This document shows positions 8,911 through 16,953 of a DNA stretch of 64,000 nt, in pieces. Within the stretch, counting starts at the first letter, position 1, and every line of letters starts with the position of its first letter. The notes beneath the pieces were generated by a model. The model saw only the letters and a program-made list of their open reading frames with translations. It did not search any database and was not told the origin of the DNA. The position numbers and the translations under genes are program-made. The DNA comes from Sphingobacteriales bacterium (lineage in GTDB: Bacteria > Bacteroidota > Bacteroidia > Chitinophagales > Chitinophagaceae), in assembly GCA_016192105.1 (NCBI GenBank), contig JACPUV010000021.1, positions 62,001 through 126,000 on the forward strand, given 5' to 3'.

Positions 8911-9879
8911 ATGAAGAGATCACTTGTATTGATCGCAGGCAGCTTATTATTTATGATGAGCTGTAACAAATCAGGTTCCAACGAAGAGAGCGCTCCCGAC
9001 ACAGATGCAGTAGCCACCCAACGCCAATGTGCTGCTGCTGATGTATTAGCCGAGCAATTAAAAGCAGACCCCTCTTTAGGGAGACGTCTCCAGGAGATTG
9101 AAGATTTTACCCAGCGGGTGGCCGCCCATCCTGAACAGTTCAGGCTGGTGAACGGCATCGTGGAGATTCCCGTTGTATTTAATGTATTGTACCGCACCAC
9201 CGCACAAAATGTATCCCTGGCACAACTGCAATCACAGGTTGACGTGCTGAACGAAGATTATGGCGGCACCAATGCGGATCACAACCTGACCTCTACGTAC
9301 AATACAGTGAAAGCCGGCGATATCGGTGTACGGTTTGTACTGGACCTGGTAAACCGCCGCAAGACCTCTAAAACCAGCTGGACCACCAACGATGCCATGA
9401 AGAAAAGCGCTTCGGGTATTGCCCCCACCAGTCCCAGCACCAAACTCAATATCTGGGTTTGTAACCTGAGCGGTGGTATCTTAGGATATGCCCAGTTCCC
9501 CGGCGGCGCTGCGGCCACCGATGGCGTGGTACTGGACGACAATGCAACCGGAAGGGTAGGCACGGCAGCGGCTCCTTTCAATAAAGGAAGAACCGCTACT
9601 CACGAAGTGGGTCACTGGTTAAACCTTCGTCATATCTGGGGCGACGCCACTTGCGGAAATGACCAGGTAAACGATACCCCGCTGCACAATACTTCCAACT
9701 TTGGTTGCCCGGCTGCCGGTCACCTGAGCACCTGTACCGGTACTCCGGTAGAAATGACCATGAATTATATGGATTATACCGATGATGCCTGTATGTATAT
9801 GTTCAGCGTTGGTCAGCGTAGCCGTATGCTGGCCGTCTTTGCGGTGGGAGGTCCCCGCAACAGCTTTGCACAACCCTGA
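8911..9879 (+). CDS. M43 (cytophagalysin/pappalysin-like) zinc metalloprotease lipoprotein
   Basis: Secreted or surface zinc endopeptidase of 322 residues. The extended zinc-binding motif HEVGHWLNLRH is at residues 231-241, with the catalytic Glu at 232. A Met-turn, MNYMDY, is at 284-289, as in metzincins of family M43. The N-terminus is a lipoprotein signal ending FMMSC (Cys18), so it is probably membrane-anchored. The cysteines after the zinc site could form the disulfides common in the family. There is no type IX sorting domain at the C-terminus. ATG 8911 is chosen over the in-frame ATG 8848 because it puts the signal peptide at the N-terminus. A terminator follows. Confidence 0.93.
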   Translation: MKRSLVLIAGSLLFMMSCNKSGSNEESAPDTDAVATQRQCAAADVLAEQLKADPSLGRRLQEIEDFTQRVAAHPEQFRLVNGIVEIPVVFNVLYRTTAQNVSLAQLQSQVDVLNEDYGGTNADHNLTSTYNTVKAGDIGVRFVLDLVNRRKTSKTSWTTNDAMKKSASGIAPTSPSTKLNIWVCNLSGGILGYAQFPGGAAATDGVVLDDNATGRVGTAAAPFNKGRTATHEVGHWLNLRHIWGDATCGNDQVNDTPLHNTSNFGCPAAGHLSTCTGTPVEMTMNYMDYTDDACMYMFSVGQRSRMLAVFAVGGPRNSFAQP

Positions 9880-9905
9880 TGGATCGAACAATCCTGAATA
9901 AAAAG

Positions 9906-9937
9906 AAAAGGTCCGGAGTGATTCCCGGACCTTTTTT
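9906..9937 (+). terminator. Intrinsic terminator of the M43 protease gene
   Basis: AAAAGGTCCGG pairs with CCGGACCTTTT around an 8-base loop, and extra T follow. Confidence 0.92.
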
Positions 9938-10021
9938 GGTTCCCGCGAAGCCATAAAAGATTGTACTATCAATAAAATTTCTTCATTGTTCGGGCAGGCT
10001 TATGATCTTTGCGGGCTATAC

Positions 10022-10696
10022 TTATTTCTTCCCGGCCGGTATGATCCACCTTGCACCAATACCTATATTTTGCAAATAACCCAACCCAAGGCTGGAGGAA
10101 AAGCCGAATGAATTCTGTACATTCTTTGTATCCCCGGGTCCCTTGATTTTACTGTGATTATAGTTGATACTGGCAAAATCAGCAAAACGCAGGTCCAATA
10201 AAAAATGTTTTCCGGCTTTATACGACAAACCCGGGTAGAGTCCGGCCTGTACGGAAACAGTTGCCTGGTCGCCGGAATTGCCTCCGGACACATTCAATGC
10301 GGAATAACTGACGCCGGCCCTTCCTTCAGCGAACAGCAGGAAATTTTTACCAATGGATTTATACCGCCTGGAAAAAAAACCGGCCCCCGTACTATAATTC
10401 TCGCTGCTGTTGTTTAACCCGGGCTGATCAGGATACTCAGTTTTTGATTTACCATAGGCCCCATTGATATAGAAACCGCTCATCCGGCTCTCCTTTGTTG
10501 CGAATCCCAGGTCCAGCGAGATGCTGCCAGTCGTGGACTTACCAGAAAAGGGTGTAAATCCGGAGTTGGATTCATTCGCAGCATGCTGGAAACTCAATCC
10601 TGCCCCCAGTATCCTGTCTCCTTTTGTAAACTGTGCTCCGGCCGGAAAGCAAAAATTAACTCCCGTAATCACCAATACAAATAATATTTTTTTCAT
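10022..10696 (-). CDS. Outer-membrane beta-barrel protein
   Basis: Exported protein of 224 residues that begins with a clear Sec signal, MKKILFVLVITGVNFCF, cleaved near PAGAQF. The mature part alternates polar and hydrophobic residues and is rich in Gly, Ser and aromatic residues (for example GSISLDLGF, GFYINGAYG, LGLGYLQNIGIGARW), the pattern of a small 8- to 10-stranded barrel. The frame extends 23 codons upstream, but that would bury the signal peptide and overlap the serS terminator, so ATG at 10696 is used. No specific function can be named. It is convergent with the M43 gene. Confidence 0.8.
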   Translation of the reverse strand: MKKILFVLVITGVNFCFPAGAQFTKGDRILGAGLSFQHAANESNSGFTPFSGKSTTGSISLDLGFATKESRMSGFYINGAYGKSKTEYPDQPGLNNSSENYSTGAGFFSRRYKSIGKNFLLFAEGRAGVSYSALNVSGGNSGDQATVSVQAGLYPGLSYKAGKHFLLDLRFADFASINYNHSKIKGPGDTKNVQNSFGFSSSLGLGYLQNIGIGARWIIPAGKK

Positions 10697-10730
10697 GATG
10701 TAGGTTTTAGTACAGCAAAACTGCAAAAGA

Positions 10731-10762
10731 AAAAGACAGGGAAGAATGACCCCCTGTCTTTT
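10731..10762 (-). terminator. Intrinsic terminator of serS
   Basis: AAAAGACAGGG and CCCTGTCTTTT form an 11-bp stem. Read on the minus strand it is followed by TTTTCTTTTG. It lies between serS and the downstream barrel gene. Confidence 0.87.
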
Positions 10763-10811
10763 CACAAATGTTTATGTTAAGCGAATGGAAAATGATCGTA
10801 TCCGTGCAGCA

Positions 10812-12083
10812 TTATTGCAGGGTGTCAAATCCCAGGAAAGACTGTAAAACTGCCGGTATTTTTATACCCTGAGTTCCCTGGTTGTTCTCCAGCAAAGCGG
10901 CCAGGATACGGGGCAGGGCCAGTGAACTTCCATTCAGCGTATGCGCCAGTTGCGGTTTCCCTTTTTCATCTTTGAACCGTACTTTCATCCGGTTGGCCTG
11001 GAAGGTCTCGAAATTACTCACCGAACTTACCTCCAGCCATTTTTGCTGGGCGGCGCTGTACACTTCAAAATCATAGGTAAGGGCAGAAGCAAAACTCATA
11101 TCGCCACCGCATAAGCGAAGAATACGGTAAGGCAGTTCCAGTGATTGCAATAGTTTTTCCACATGCGCCACCATGCCATCCAATACTTCATAGCTCTTAT
11201 CCGGGTGTACGATCTGTACGATTTCGACTTTGTCAAACTGGTGCAACCGGTTCAGTCCCCGTACATCGGCCCCGAAACTGCCCGCTTCCCGGCGAAAACA
11301 GGGAGTATAGGCGGTCATCTTAACCGGCAGCTCTGTTTCTTTTAAAATAGTATCGCGGTAAATATTGGTTACCGGGACCTCCGCCGTGGGGATCATGTAA
11401 TAATTATCGGCGGGCATATAATACATCTGGCCTTCCTTATCCGGTAATTGCCCGGTACTGTAGGCCGACATTTCGTTCACCATCAGCGGGGGCAGGTACT
11501 CGGTATAGCCGGCCGCGGTATTGTACTCCAGGAAATAATGGATCAGCGCCCGTTGCAGCCTGGCTCCCTTTCCCTTATACAGGGGAAACCCACTGCCGGT
11601 GATCTTTGCCCCGGTTTCGAAATCCACGATATCATATTGTTTGATCAGTTCCCAGTGCGGCAGGGCCCCCGCGGGCAGGGCAGGTTTGACGCCCCCTTCC
11701 CTGACCACTACATTCTCAGCAGGGGTTTTACCAGGTGGTACAATTGCAGCAGGCAGGTTGGGTAATTTGACCAGTTCCTCCTGTAATTTTTTCTCCGTTT
11801 CTCCCAGCCGATCGCTAATCGGTTGCAGGGCCGCTTTCAACACCGCCACTTCCTGCTTCTTCGCTTCGGCTTCTTCTTTCTGCCCTTTCCCCATCAGGGT
11901 GCCGATCTCTTTCGAAATGCTGTTCACTTTTGCCTGGTTATTATCAAACTCCAGTTGCAGCTTTTTCCGCTGCTCATCCAGGGACAGAATGACATCCACC
12001 ACCGACAAATCCGCCACATGCTTCACCGCCAGCCTTTCTTTTACCCATTCCGGATTTTGCCGTAATACCTGTAATTGTAACAT
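10812..12083 (-). CDS. serS: Serine-tRNA ligase
   Basis: Cytoplasmic class II aminoacyl-tRNA synthetase that charges tRNA-Ser (and tRNA-Sec where present) with serine. At 423 residues it has the family length. The N-terminal 110 residues form the helical hairpin that grips the long variable arm of the tRNA. The catalytic core has motif 2 around PCFRREAGSFGADVRGL and motif 3 as GSSLALPRILAALLENNQ. A consensus promoter box lies 16 bases upstream of the start and a terminator follows the stop, so it is probably transcribed alone. Confidence 0.98.
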   Translation of the reverse strand: MLQLQVLRQNPEWVKERLAVKHVADLSVVDVILSLDEQRKKLQLEFDNNQAKVNSISKEIGTLMGKGQKEEAEAKKQEVAVLKAALQPISDRLGETEKKLQEELVKLPNLPAAIVPPGKTPAENVVVREGGVKPALPAGALPHWELIKQYDIVDFETGAKITGSGFPLYKGKGARLQRALIHYFLEYNTAAGYTEYLPPLMVNEMSAYSTGQLPDKEGQMYYMPADNYYMIPTAEVPVTNIYRDTILKETELPVKMTAYTPCFRREAGSFGADVRGLNRLHQFDKVEIVQIVHPDKSYEVLDGMVAHVEKLLQSLELPYRILRLCGGDMSFASALTYDFEVYSAAQQKWLEVSSVSNFETFQANRMKVRFKDEKGKPQLAHTLNGSSLALPRILAALLENNQGTQGIKIPAVLQSFLGFDTLQ

Positions 12084-12099
12084 CGTTCGCTGTTTTGCG

Positions 12100-12107
12100 C
12101 AAAGATA
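12100..12107 (-). promoter_or_regulatory. Bacteroidota -7 box (TATCTTTG) for serS
   Basis: On the minus strand this is TATCTTTG, a perfect match to TAnnTTTG. It ends 16 bases before the serS ATG, which gives a leader of about 12 bases. A divergent box for the next gene lies 70 bases away. Confidence 0.8.
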
Positions 12108-12176
12108 ACCGCTGGATTTTTATGATCCCCTGATTCTTCGGTCCGATTTTCACCGGTTACAAAAGAGCAGTCCCGC

Positions 12177-12184
12177 TATCTTTG
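12177..12184 (+). promoter_or_regulatory. Bacteroidota -7 box (TATCTTTG) touching the next start codon
   Basis: TATCTTTG is followed by four bases and then ATG 12189. Transcription would begin at or beside the start codon, implying a leaderless mRNA. Confidence 0.75.
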
Positions 12185-12188
12185 CCGG

Positions 12189-12533
12189 ATGTTAGCCAAC
12201 GACGACCTGCAACAACGCTGGTGGAACCTGGAAGCCAGGCTGCTGGAACGGTTCAACAAAAAACCCGATATGGAAACGATATTGTTCCTCATCGGTGTCC
12301 AGGAATTCGGAGTGATCAAAGAAAATTTCACCAAGGAACAAAAACAGGACCTGATGCATATTGCCGTCTGTACCCTCCTTTCAGAAAGCGGGTACTACGA
12401 ACTGGAATCGGTGGATGAGGACGGATGGCCGCATTTTAAGCAACTGAAACCCATGCCCGAAATGAGCATGCCCGAACAGGAAAATTTCCTGAAGGACCAT
12501 ATCCTGCATTATTTTGAACAAACCGGTTTTTAA
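12189..12533 (+). CDS. Conserved-looking small protein of unknown function
   Basis: Soluble acidic protein of 114 residues that I do not recognise. It has no signal peptide or membrane segment. It is mostly helical by composition, with an N-terminal LQQRWWNLEARLLERF, a central LIGVQEFGVIKENFTKEQKQ and a proline/methionine-rich turn before the last helix. A perfect promoter box stands four bases ahead of its ATG. It is 16 bases upstream of a cyclophilin gene on the same strand, so the two are very likely co-transcribed. Coding character (codon use, promoter, operon position) is convincing; function is not. Confidence 0.8.
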   Translation: MLANDDLQQRWWNLEARLLERFNKKPDMETILFLIGVQEFGVIKENFTKEQKQDLMHIAVCTLLSESGYYELESVDEDGWPHFKQLKPMPEMSMPEQENFLKDHILHYFEQTGF

Positions 12534-12549
12534 CCAACGATAAATCAGC

Positions 12550-13254
12550 ATGAAAAAAATCCTCCTGTCCCTTGTATCGGTACTGGTCATTGGCAGTTGC
12601 CTGGCCCAGCAAGACAGCCTGCTTACCCGGAAAGACCGGAAAAAAAGGGATGTGTTGCTGCAAACCAGTATGGGTGATATCGTGATCCGCTTATCCGATC
12701 TCACACCCCTGCACCGGGACAATTTCCTGAAGCTGGTAAAGACACATTACTATGACAGCGTTTTGTTTCACCGGGTCATCCGGAATTTTATGATCCAGGG
12801 AGGCGACCCGGAAAGCAAAACCGCTCCCGCCGGAAAACCATTGGGCAATGGCGGCCCGGAATACCGCATTCCGGCTGAATTCAGGCCAACGCTTTTTCAT
12901 AAAAAAGGAGTGATCGCGGCGGCCCGGGATAATAACCCCGAAAAAGCCAGTAGCGGCAGCCAGTTCTATATCACCCAGGGCAAAATTTTCACCGATGCCG
13001 GTCTCGATTCTGTTGAAACCTATCGGTTAAAGAGAAAGATACCCGCCGAACAACGGGAGGTCTATAAGACTACCGGCGGGGTTCCGCACCTGGATCAGCA
13101 TTATACGGTGTTCGGGGAAGTGGTAAAAGGAACGGAAGTGATTGATAAAATTGCCGCGGTTCCCACCAGTAAAGGGGTGGACCGCGACCGCCCGCTGGAA
13201 AATGTGGTGATCCTGAAAGCCCGGCTGATCAGGAGAAAAAAATACGGGCATTAA
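12550..13254 (+). CDS. Cyclophilin-type peptidyl-prolyl isomerase, exported
   Basis: Protein of 234 residues that isomerises Xaa-Pro bonds during folding in the periplasm or at the envelope. The cyclophilin domain starts near residue 36 (VLLQTSMGDIVIRL) and contains the catalytic block FHRVIRNFMIQGGDP, followed by a GSQFYIT segment and VFGEVVKG. The N-terminus is a signal peptide ending VIGSC, which could be a lipobox, or alternatively a Sec signal cleaved after CLAQ. An insertion of about 30 residues after GKIFTD is longer than in E. coli PpiA. It follows the unknown 114-residue gene and ends at a strong bidirectional terminator. Confidence 0.95.
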   Translation: MKKILLSLVSVLVIGSCLAQQDSLLTRKDRKKRDVLLQTSMGDIVIRLSDLTPLHRDNFLKLVKTHYYDSVLFHRVIRNFMIQGGDPESKTAPAGKPLGNGGPEYRIPAEFRPTLFHKKGVIAAARDNNPEKASSGSQFYITQGKIFTDAGLDSVETYRLKRKIPAEQREVYKTTGGVPHLDQHYTVFGEVVKGTEVIDKIAAVPTSKGVDRDRPLENVVILKARLIRRKKYGH

Positions 13255-13256
13255 TT

Positions 13257-13286
13257 AAAAAGCTCCCTGGTTGGAGGGAGCTTTTT
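13257..13286. terminator. Bidirectional intrinsic terminator
   Basis: AAAAAGCTCCCT and AGGGAGCTTTTT form a 12-bp perfect stem with a 5-base loop. It works for both the cyclophilin gene (+) and the receptor gene (-), which converge here. Confidence 0.92.
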
Positions 13287-13302
13287 AATTTCAGCATGAT
13301 CC

Positions 13303-15765
13303 TTATTTTTGATTACCCATTCCCCCCTGTTGCCCTCCACCTTCCGCTCTTTTCTTTTCTTCCTCGATCGCTGATTTCCGCTGACGGGCCCCTTTTACCT
13401 GGCTGTTACCAAAACGGAAATTGAAATTCAGTTTGAATTGCGGCATCTCGCCATTTCCGCTGAAACTGCTTTTCACACCGGCAAAATCGGTATGACCGCT
13501 CCATTTCATGGTCCGGAAGATATCACCCACCGCCACTTTGATAGTTCCCTTTCCTTTAAAAACGATCTTTTGCAACCCGGCATCCACCATTCCCATGGCA
13601 TCGGCCCGGATCATCCCCTGCCAGATGGAAGGAGATATATACAACAGGCTCAGTTCACCGGTCCAGCCCTTACCCAGGTTAAGGCTGTTCTGCATAAAAT
13701 AAGTCATGGCAAACACTCCCTGGTTTACTTTCCGGTCTCCCCCGCCAAAATCAGCCACATAATGCGAGTAATTCGCATTCAGCGAGGCAAAGAAACTATA
13801 CCATTTATACTGGAAAGGATAACTGATATTCAGCGCTGCCACATCCTGGGTGGCCAGGTTCTTCTTGGTCAGGAATCCCTTTGTTTTGTCAATGGTATCC
13901 GGCACCTGTGCAAAAATATCCTTCACATGACTATAGGTCAGTTTGGTAGTGAGTTTGTATTTGTAAATATGGGTGATGTCAACACTGTGGGTGTACTGGG
14001 GCCGCAGCAGTGTATTCCCCTTCATATAGGTGTACTCATTCAGCTTGAACTCAAAAGGGTTCAGGTCCTGGTAAGCTGGCCGGTCGATCCGGCGGCTGTA
14101 GGAGAGGGTCCATTGTTTCATGGGGTTCTTGTTGAAGGTGACCGCCGCGCTCGGGAACAGGTCAGTGTAATCCCTTTTAAATGTGGAATCATAACCCAGC
14201 ATAGTACCGTCCACTCTTTTAAACCCGGTTGAATTACCGGTGGAATGGGTGTTCTCCGCCCGCAGGCCAAACTGGATCATAAATCCTTTCTTGAACTGCT
14301 TGTTATAATTTACATACAAGGCATTGATATTCTCCTTGTATATAAAGCGGTTACTCTTCAGGGTGTCCAGTACTTTCTCCGAACCCAGTACATCATACCG
14401 CTGAAAGTCATTATCCGTTTCCACAACACCGATTTTCCCGCCAAAACCAAGCCGGCCTCCCTTGTAATTTTTTTCATAATCCGCTTTCAGCGAATACAGG
14501 TCGATATTGGTCGGGGCAATCATATTGTAAACCGCCCGGTTAATTTCCGTTGTTCCATCGGGCTGGTAATAATAATTGGGCTGGAACTGGTTGGACCTGA
14601 TCTTAAAGAATCCGTAATCCGCATCAATATTCAGCTCGGCACCCCCGGTTACTGCATACCGGTAGTTCAGGTTGGTATTCAGGTTATCCCGTTTCATATC
14701 GTTGTGGTTGGTGGCTTTCAGGATCCGGTCCGTTTGCCCGGTAGGGATATATATAAAATGCATCGGGCCGGCTGTATTCACATCATTGTTGGCGATATTC
14801 CCGTTCAGCACCACACCGATCGTGTGATTCTTATTGATAAAATAATCCAGGCCGGCCTTGAATCCATGTGTGTTATTCCGGAACAATATCTCATTCTTCT
14901 GGAGAAAAAATGTATCAAACTGGACTTTTTCCCCGTTCATGGTCATCAGGTAATTGCCTTTGTTATAATTGTAATTGCCAAAGACATTGATGCTCTTGTT
15001 GCGGTGATTCAGGTTGAGCCCCCCGTTGTATTTGGGATAAGTACCCTGCACATAGCCCCCGTTTACGGAGCCATTGGTCCCGAAAGACTTATTCTTTTTC
15101 AGTTTGATGTTGATGATCCCCGCATTCCCGGCTGCTTCGTATTTGGCAGAGGGATTGGTGATGATCTCAATGGCTTCGATCTGGGCAGACTGCAGGCTCT
15201 TTAAATAATTGGACAGGTCAGAGCCGGATAAAGGAGACGGCTTCCCGTCAATATACACCTGCACCCCGTTCTTACCGGCGAGACTGATATTATCGTCCTT
15301 GTCCACCATTACACTGGGGCTGCGGCGCAGTAATTCAAGGGCATCATTCCCCACAGCATTGATCGTTCCTTCCACATTCAGGATGGTCTTATCTGCCTTC
15401 ACTTCAATGATTGGTTTCTTAGTGGTAACGGTAACTCCCTGCAGGTTCCCGGATGCTTTGGTCAGCTGGACAACAGGCAGTGAAATATCCCCCGTTGCTT
15501 CAAAAACGCCTGAATAATGTGTGGCATACCCGATATGCGAGGCACTGACCAGGTACTTTCCGGCAGGTGACGGGATGGAAAAACTTCCGTCATTGGCCGT
15601 AACAGCCAGTTTTACCACGGACGAATCCTTTACACGGAGAAGTGAAACGGTCGTTTTGTACAACCCCCTTCCTTCTTCATCTTTTACCACACCCGAAATT
15701 TTCTGGGCCCGGGCGGAAAGGGATAAGGTCAGGGCTGACAGAAAAAATAAAACTAACTTTCTCAT
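13303..15765 (-). CDS. TonB-dependent-receptor-like outer-membrane beta-barrel protein
   Basis: Outer-membrane protein of 820 residues. After a signal peptide (cleavage near ARAQ) comes a carboxypeptidase-regulatory-like domain (about 22-105, KISGVVKDEEGRGLYKTTVS). A plug-like domain follows (about 110-230), with VQVYIDGKPSPLSGSDL and EIITNPSAKYEAAGNAG, and then a long barrel rich in aromatic and Asn residues. This layout matches the OMP_b-brl_3 group of TonB-receptor relatives, which lack a SusD partner. The C-terminal tail after the last strand (SQVKGARQRK and a Gly/Gln-rich end) is polar and unusual for a barrel terminus. The ligand is unknown. It has its own consensus promoter and ends at a shared terminator. 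Confidence 0.92.
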   Translation of the reverse strand: MRKLVLFFLSALTLSLSARAQKISGVVKDEEGRGLYKTTVSLLRVKDSSVVKLAVTANDGSFSIPSPAGKYLVSASHIGYATHYSGVFEATGDISLPVVQLTKASGNLQGVTVTTKKPIIEVKADKTILNVEGTINAVGNDALELLRRSPSVMVDKDDNISLAGKNGVQVYIDGKPSPLSGSDLSNYLKSLQSAQIEAIEIITNPSAKYEAAGNAGIINIKLKKNKSFGTNGSVNGGYVQGTYPKYNGGLNLNHRNKSINVFGNYNYNKGNYLMTMNGEKVQFDTFFLQKNEILFRNNTHGFKAGLDYFINKNHTIGVVLNGNIANNDVNTAGPMHFIYIPTGQTDRILKATNHNDMKRDNLNTNLNYRYAVTGGAELNIDADYGFFKIRSNQFQPNYYYQPDGTTEINRAVYNMIAPTNIDLYSLKADYEKNYKGGRLGFGGKIGVVETDNDFQRYDVLGSEKVLDTLKSNRFIYKENINALYVNYNKQFKKGFMIQFGLRAENTHSTGNSTGFKRVDGTMLGYDSTFKRDYTDLFPSAAVTFNKNPMKQWTLSYSRRIDRPAYQDLNPFEFKLNEYTYMKGNTLLRPQYTHSVDITHIYKYKLTTKLTYSHVKDIFAQVPDTIDKTKGFLTKKNLATQDVAALNISYPFQYKWYSFFASLNANYSHYVADFGGGDRKVNQGVFAMTYFMQNSLNLGKGWTGELSLLYISPSIWQGMIRADAMGMVDAGLQKIVFKGKGTIKVAVGDIFRTMKWSGHTDFAGVKSSFSGNGEMPQFKLNFNFRFGNSQVKGARQRKSAIEEEKKRAEGGGQQGGMGNQK

Positions 15766-15792
15766 TATTAATGGTTTTCGTTAAGTGAAGGG

Positions 15793-15800
15793 CAAAGATA
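15793..15800 (-). promoter_or_regulatory. Bacteroidota -7 box (TATCTTTG) for the receptor gene
   Basis: Perfect TAnnTTTG on the minus strand, ending 27 bases before the ATG of the barrel-receptor gene. Confidence 0.75.
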
Positions 15801-15930
15801 CCCCCGGGGGAGGCATACAGTTAAGCGATTCCCGACCAATGGCGCAAAACCTGCCATGAACGGCACAGAATTTCCGGTGAAATAATACAAGTTCCCGATC
15901 GGGTTCAGTTTTCATTTCATCGTTTTCCCT

Positions 15931-15938
15931 TAGGTTTG
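15931..15938 (+). promoter_or_regulatory. Bacteroidota -7 box (TAGGTTTG) for gcvH
   Basis: Perfect TAnnTTTG ending 19 bases before the gcvH ATG. No glycine riboswitch-like structure was recognised between this box and the gene. Confidence 0.75.
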
Positions 15939-15957
15939 CAACTCAAAATCATTGATT

Positions 15958-16335
15958 ATGAGTTACCCTGCTAACCTTCGCTACACCAAAGACCATGAAT
16001 GGATTCGTTTAGACGGCACTACAGCCACCATCGGCATTACAGACTATGCACAAAGGGAACTGGGTGACATTGTTTATGTCGATGTAGATACAATCGGCAA
16101 GACCCTCGAAGCCGGATCTGTGTTTGGAACGGTTGAAGCGGTTAAAACGGTATCTGATCTTTTCCTGCCTGTCAGTGGCACTATCACTGAACTGAATCCC
16201 GCCCTGGGCAATGCACCCGAACTCGTTAACAGCGACCCGTACGGGGATGGCTGGATGGTTAAGATGACCGTAAGCAACCCTGCTGAATACGAAAACCTGA
16301 TGGATGCTGCTGCCTACCAGGCTGTGGTAGATTAA
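15958..16335 (+). CDS. gcvH: Glycine cleavage system H protein
   Basis: Lipoyl carrier of the glycine cleavage system, 125 residues, cytoplasmic. It shuttles the aminomethyl group between the P and T proteins and presents its lipoyl arm to the L protein. The lipoylated lysine is Lys63 in VEAVKTVSD. The N-terminus RYTKDHEWIRL and the GDIVYVDVD segment are typical. Start ATG 15958 (MSYPANL) is chosen over an in-frame TTG six bases upstream because it fits family N-termini. The other gcv genes are not in the window, as is common in Bacteroidota. Confidence 0.98.
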   Translation: MSYPANLRYTKDHEWIRLDGTTATIGITDYAQRELGDIVYVDVDTIGKTLEAGSVFGTVEAVKTVSDLFLPVSGTITELNPALGNAPELVNSDPYGDGWMVKMTVSNPAEYENLMDAAAYQAVVD

Positions 16336-16409
16336 ATCCGGCCCGTATTAATTCCCGTAAATAACAGAGATACAATCTGAACAGGATTCGTTGTATCTTA
16401 ACCAGGTAT

Positions 16410-16949
16410 TTGAACCTCAACACTACATACAGCGAACAGGAGCTGGTGGCTTCCTTGCGTCAACGGGATGAAAAAGCCTTTGCTTACCTGTATGATCATT
16501 ATGCGACTGCTCTTTACGGGGTGGTAAACACTGTTGTTCCCGATAAAGAAACAGCCAATGACGTTTTGCAAAACGTATTTGTCAATATCTGGCGAAAATT
16601 CGATTCTTATGATCCGGCCAAAGGAAGATTGTTTACCTGGATGATGAATATTGCACGGAATGCCGCTATTGACGAAATACGGTCAAAAAGCTATGCAAAT
16701 GCCCGTAAAAACCAGCCGCTGCCGGAGGACAATGAGATCAGCGGAGCCATAACCGGCCCCCGGATCGAGGACAGCGGATTGAAAAAAGTACTGGGCAGGC
16801 TGAAAGAAGAATGGCGGGTGCTGGTTGACCTGTCCTACTACCAGGGATTTACACACGAGGAGATTGCCAGGATACTGGATCTCCCACTGGGTACGGTAAA
16901 GACCCGGATCCGGTCGGCATTAATACAATTGAGGACACTTTTACAATAA
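16410..16949 (+). CDS. ECF-type RNA polymerase sigma factor
   Basis: Sigma-70 family factor of 179 residues that redirects RNA polymerase to a target set. Region 2 is seen as FAYLYDHYATALYGV through NDVLQNVFVNIWRKF and GRLFTWMMNIARNAAIDEIR. Region 4 is the helix-turn-helix YQGFTHEEIARILDLPLGTV. The protein starts at TTG 16410; no ATG in frame would keep region 2 intact. The adjacent gene, four bases downstream, encodes an RskA-like membrane anti-sigma factor, so the pair forms a typical envelope-sensing switch. The inducing signal is not evident. It resembles SigK-type factors more than the iron-uptake FecI type, since no FecR domain is present. Confidence 0.94.
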   Translation: MNLNTTYSEQELVASLRQRDEKAFAYLYDHYATALYGVVNTVVPDKETANDVLQNVFVNIWRKFDSYDPAKGRLFTWMMNIARNAAIDEIRSKSYANARKNQPLPEDNEISGAITGPRIEDSGLKKVLGRLKEEWRVLVDLSYYQGFTHEEIARILDLPLGTVKTRIRSALIQLRTLLQ

Positions 16950-16953
16950 GGAG

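Noticed and set aside
14245..15204. Long plus-strand frame (319 codons) opposite the TonB-receptor-like gene
   Set aside because: It is the antisense shadow of a clearly coding receptor gene and shows no domain.
15766..15957. Possible glycine riboswitch upstream of gcvH
   Set aside because: I looked for the paired glycine aptamer layout and saw only two divergent promoters and no such fold.
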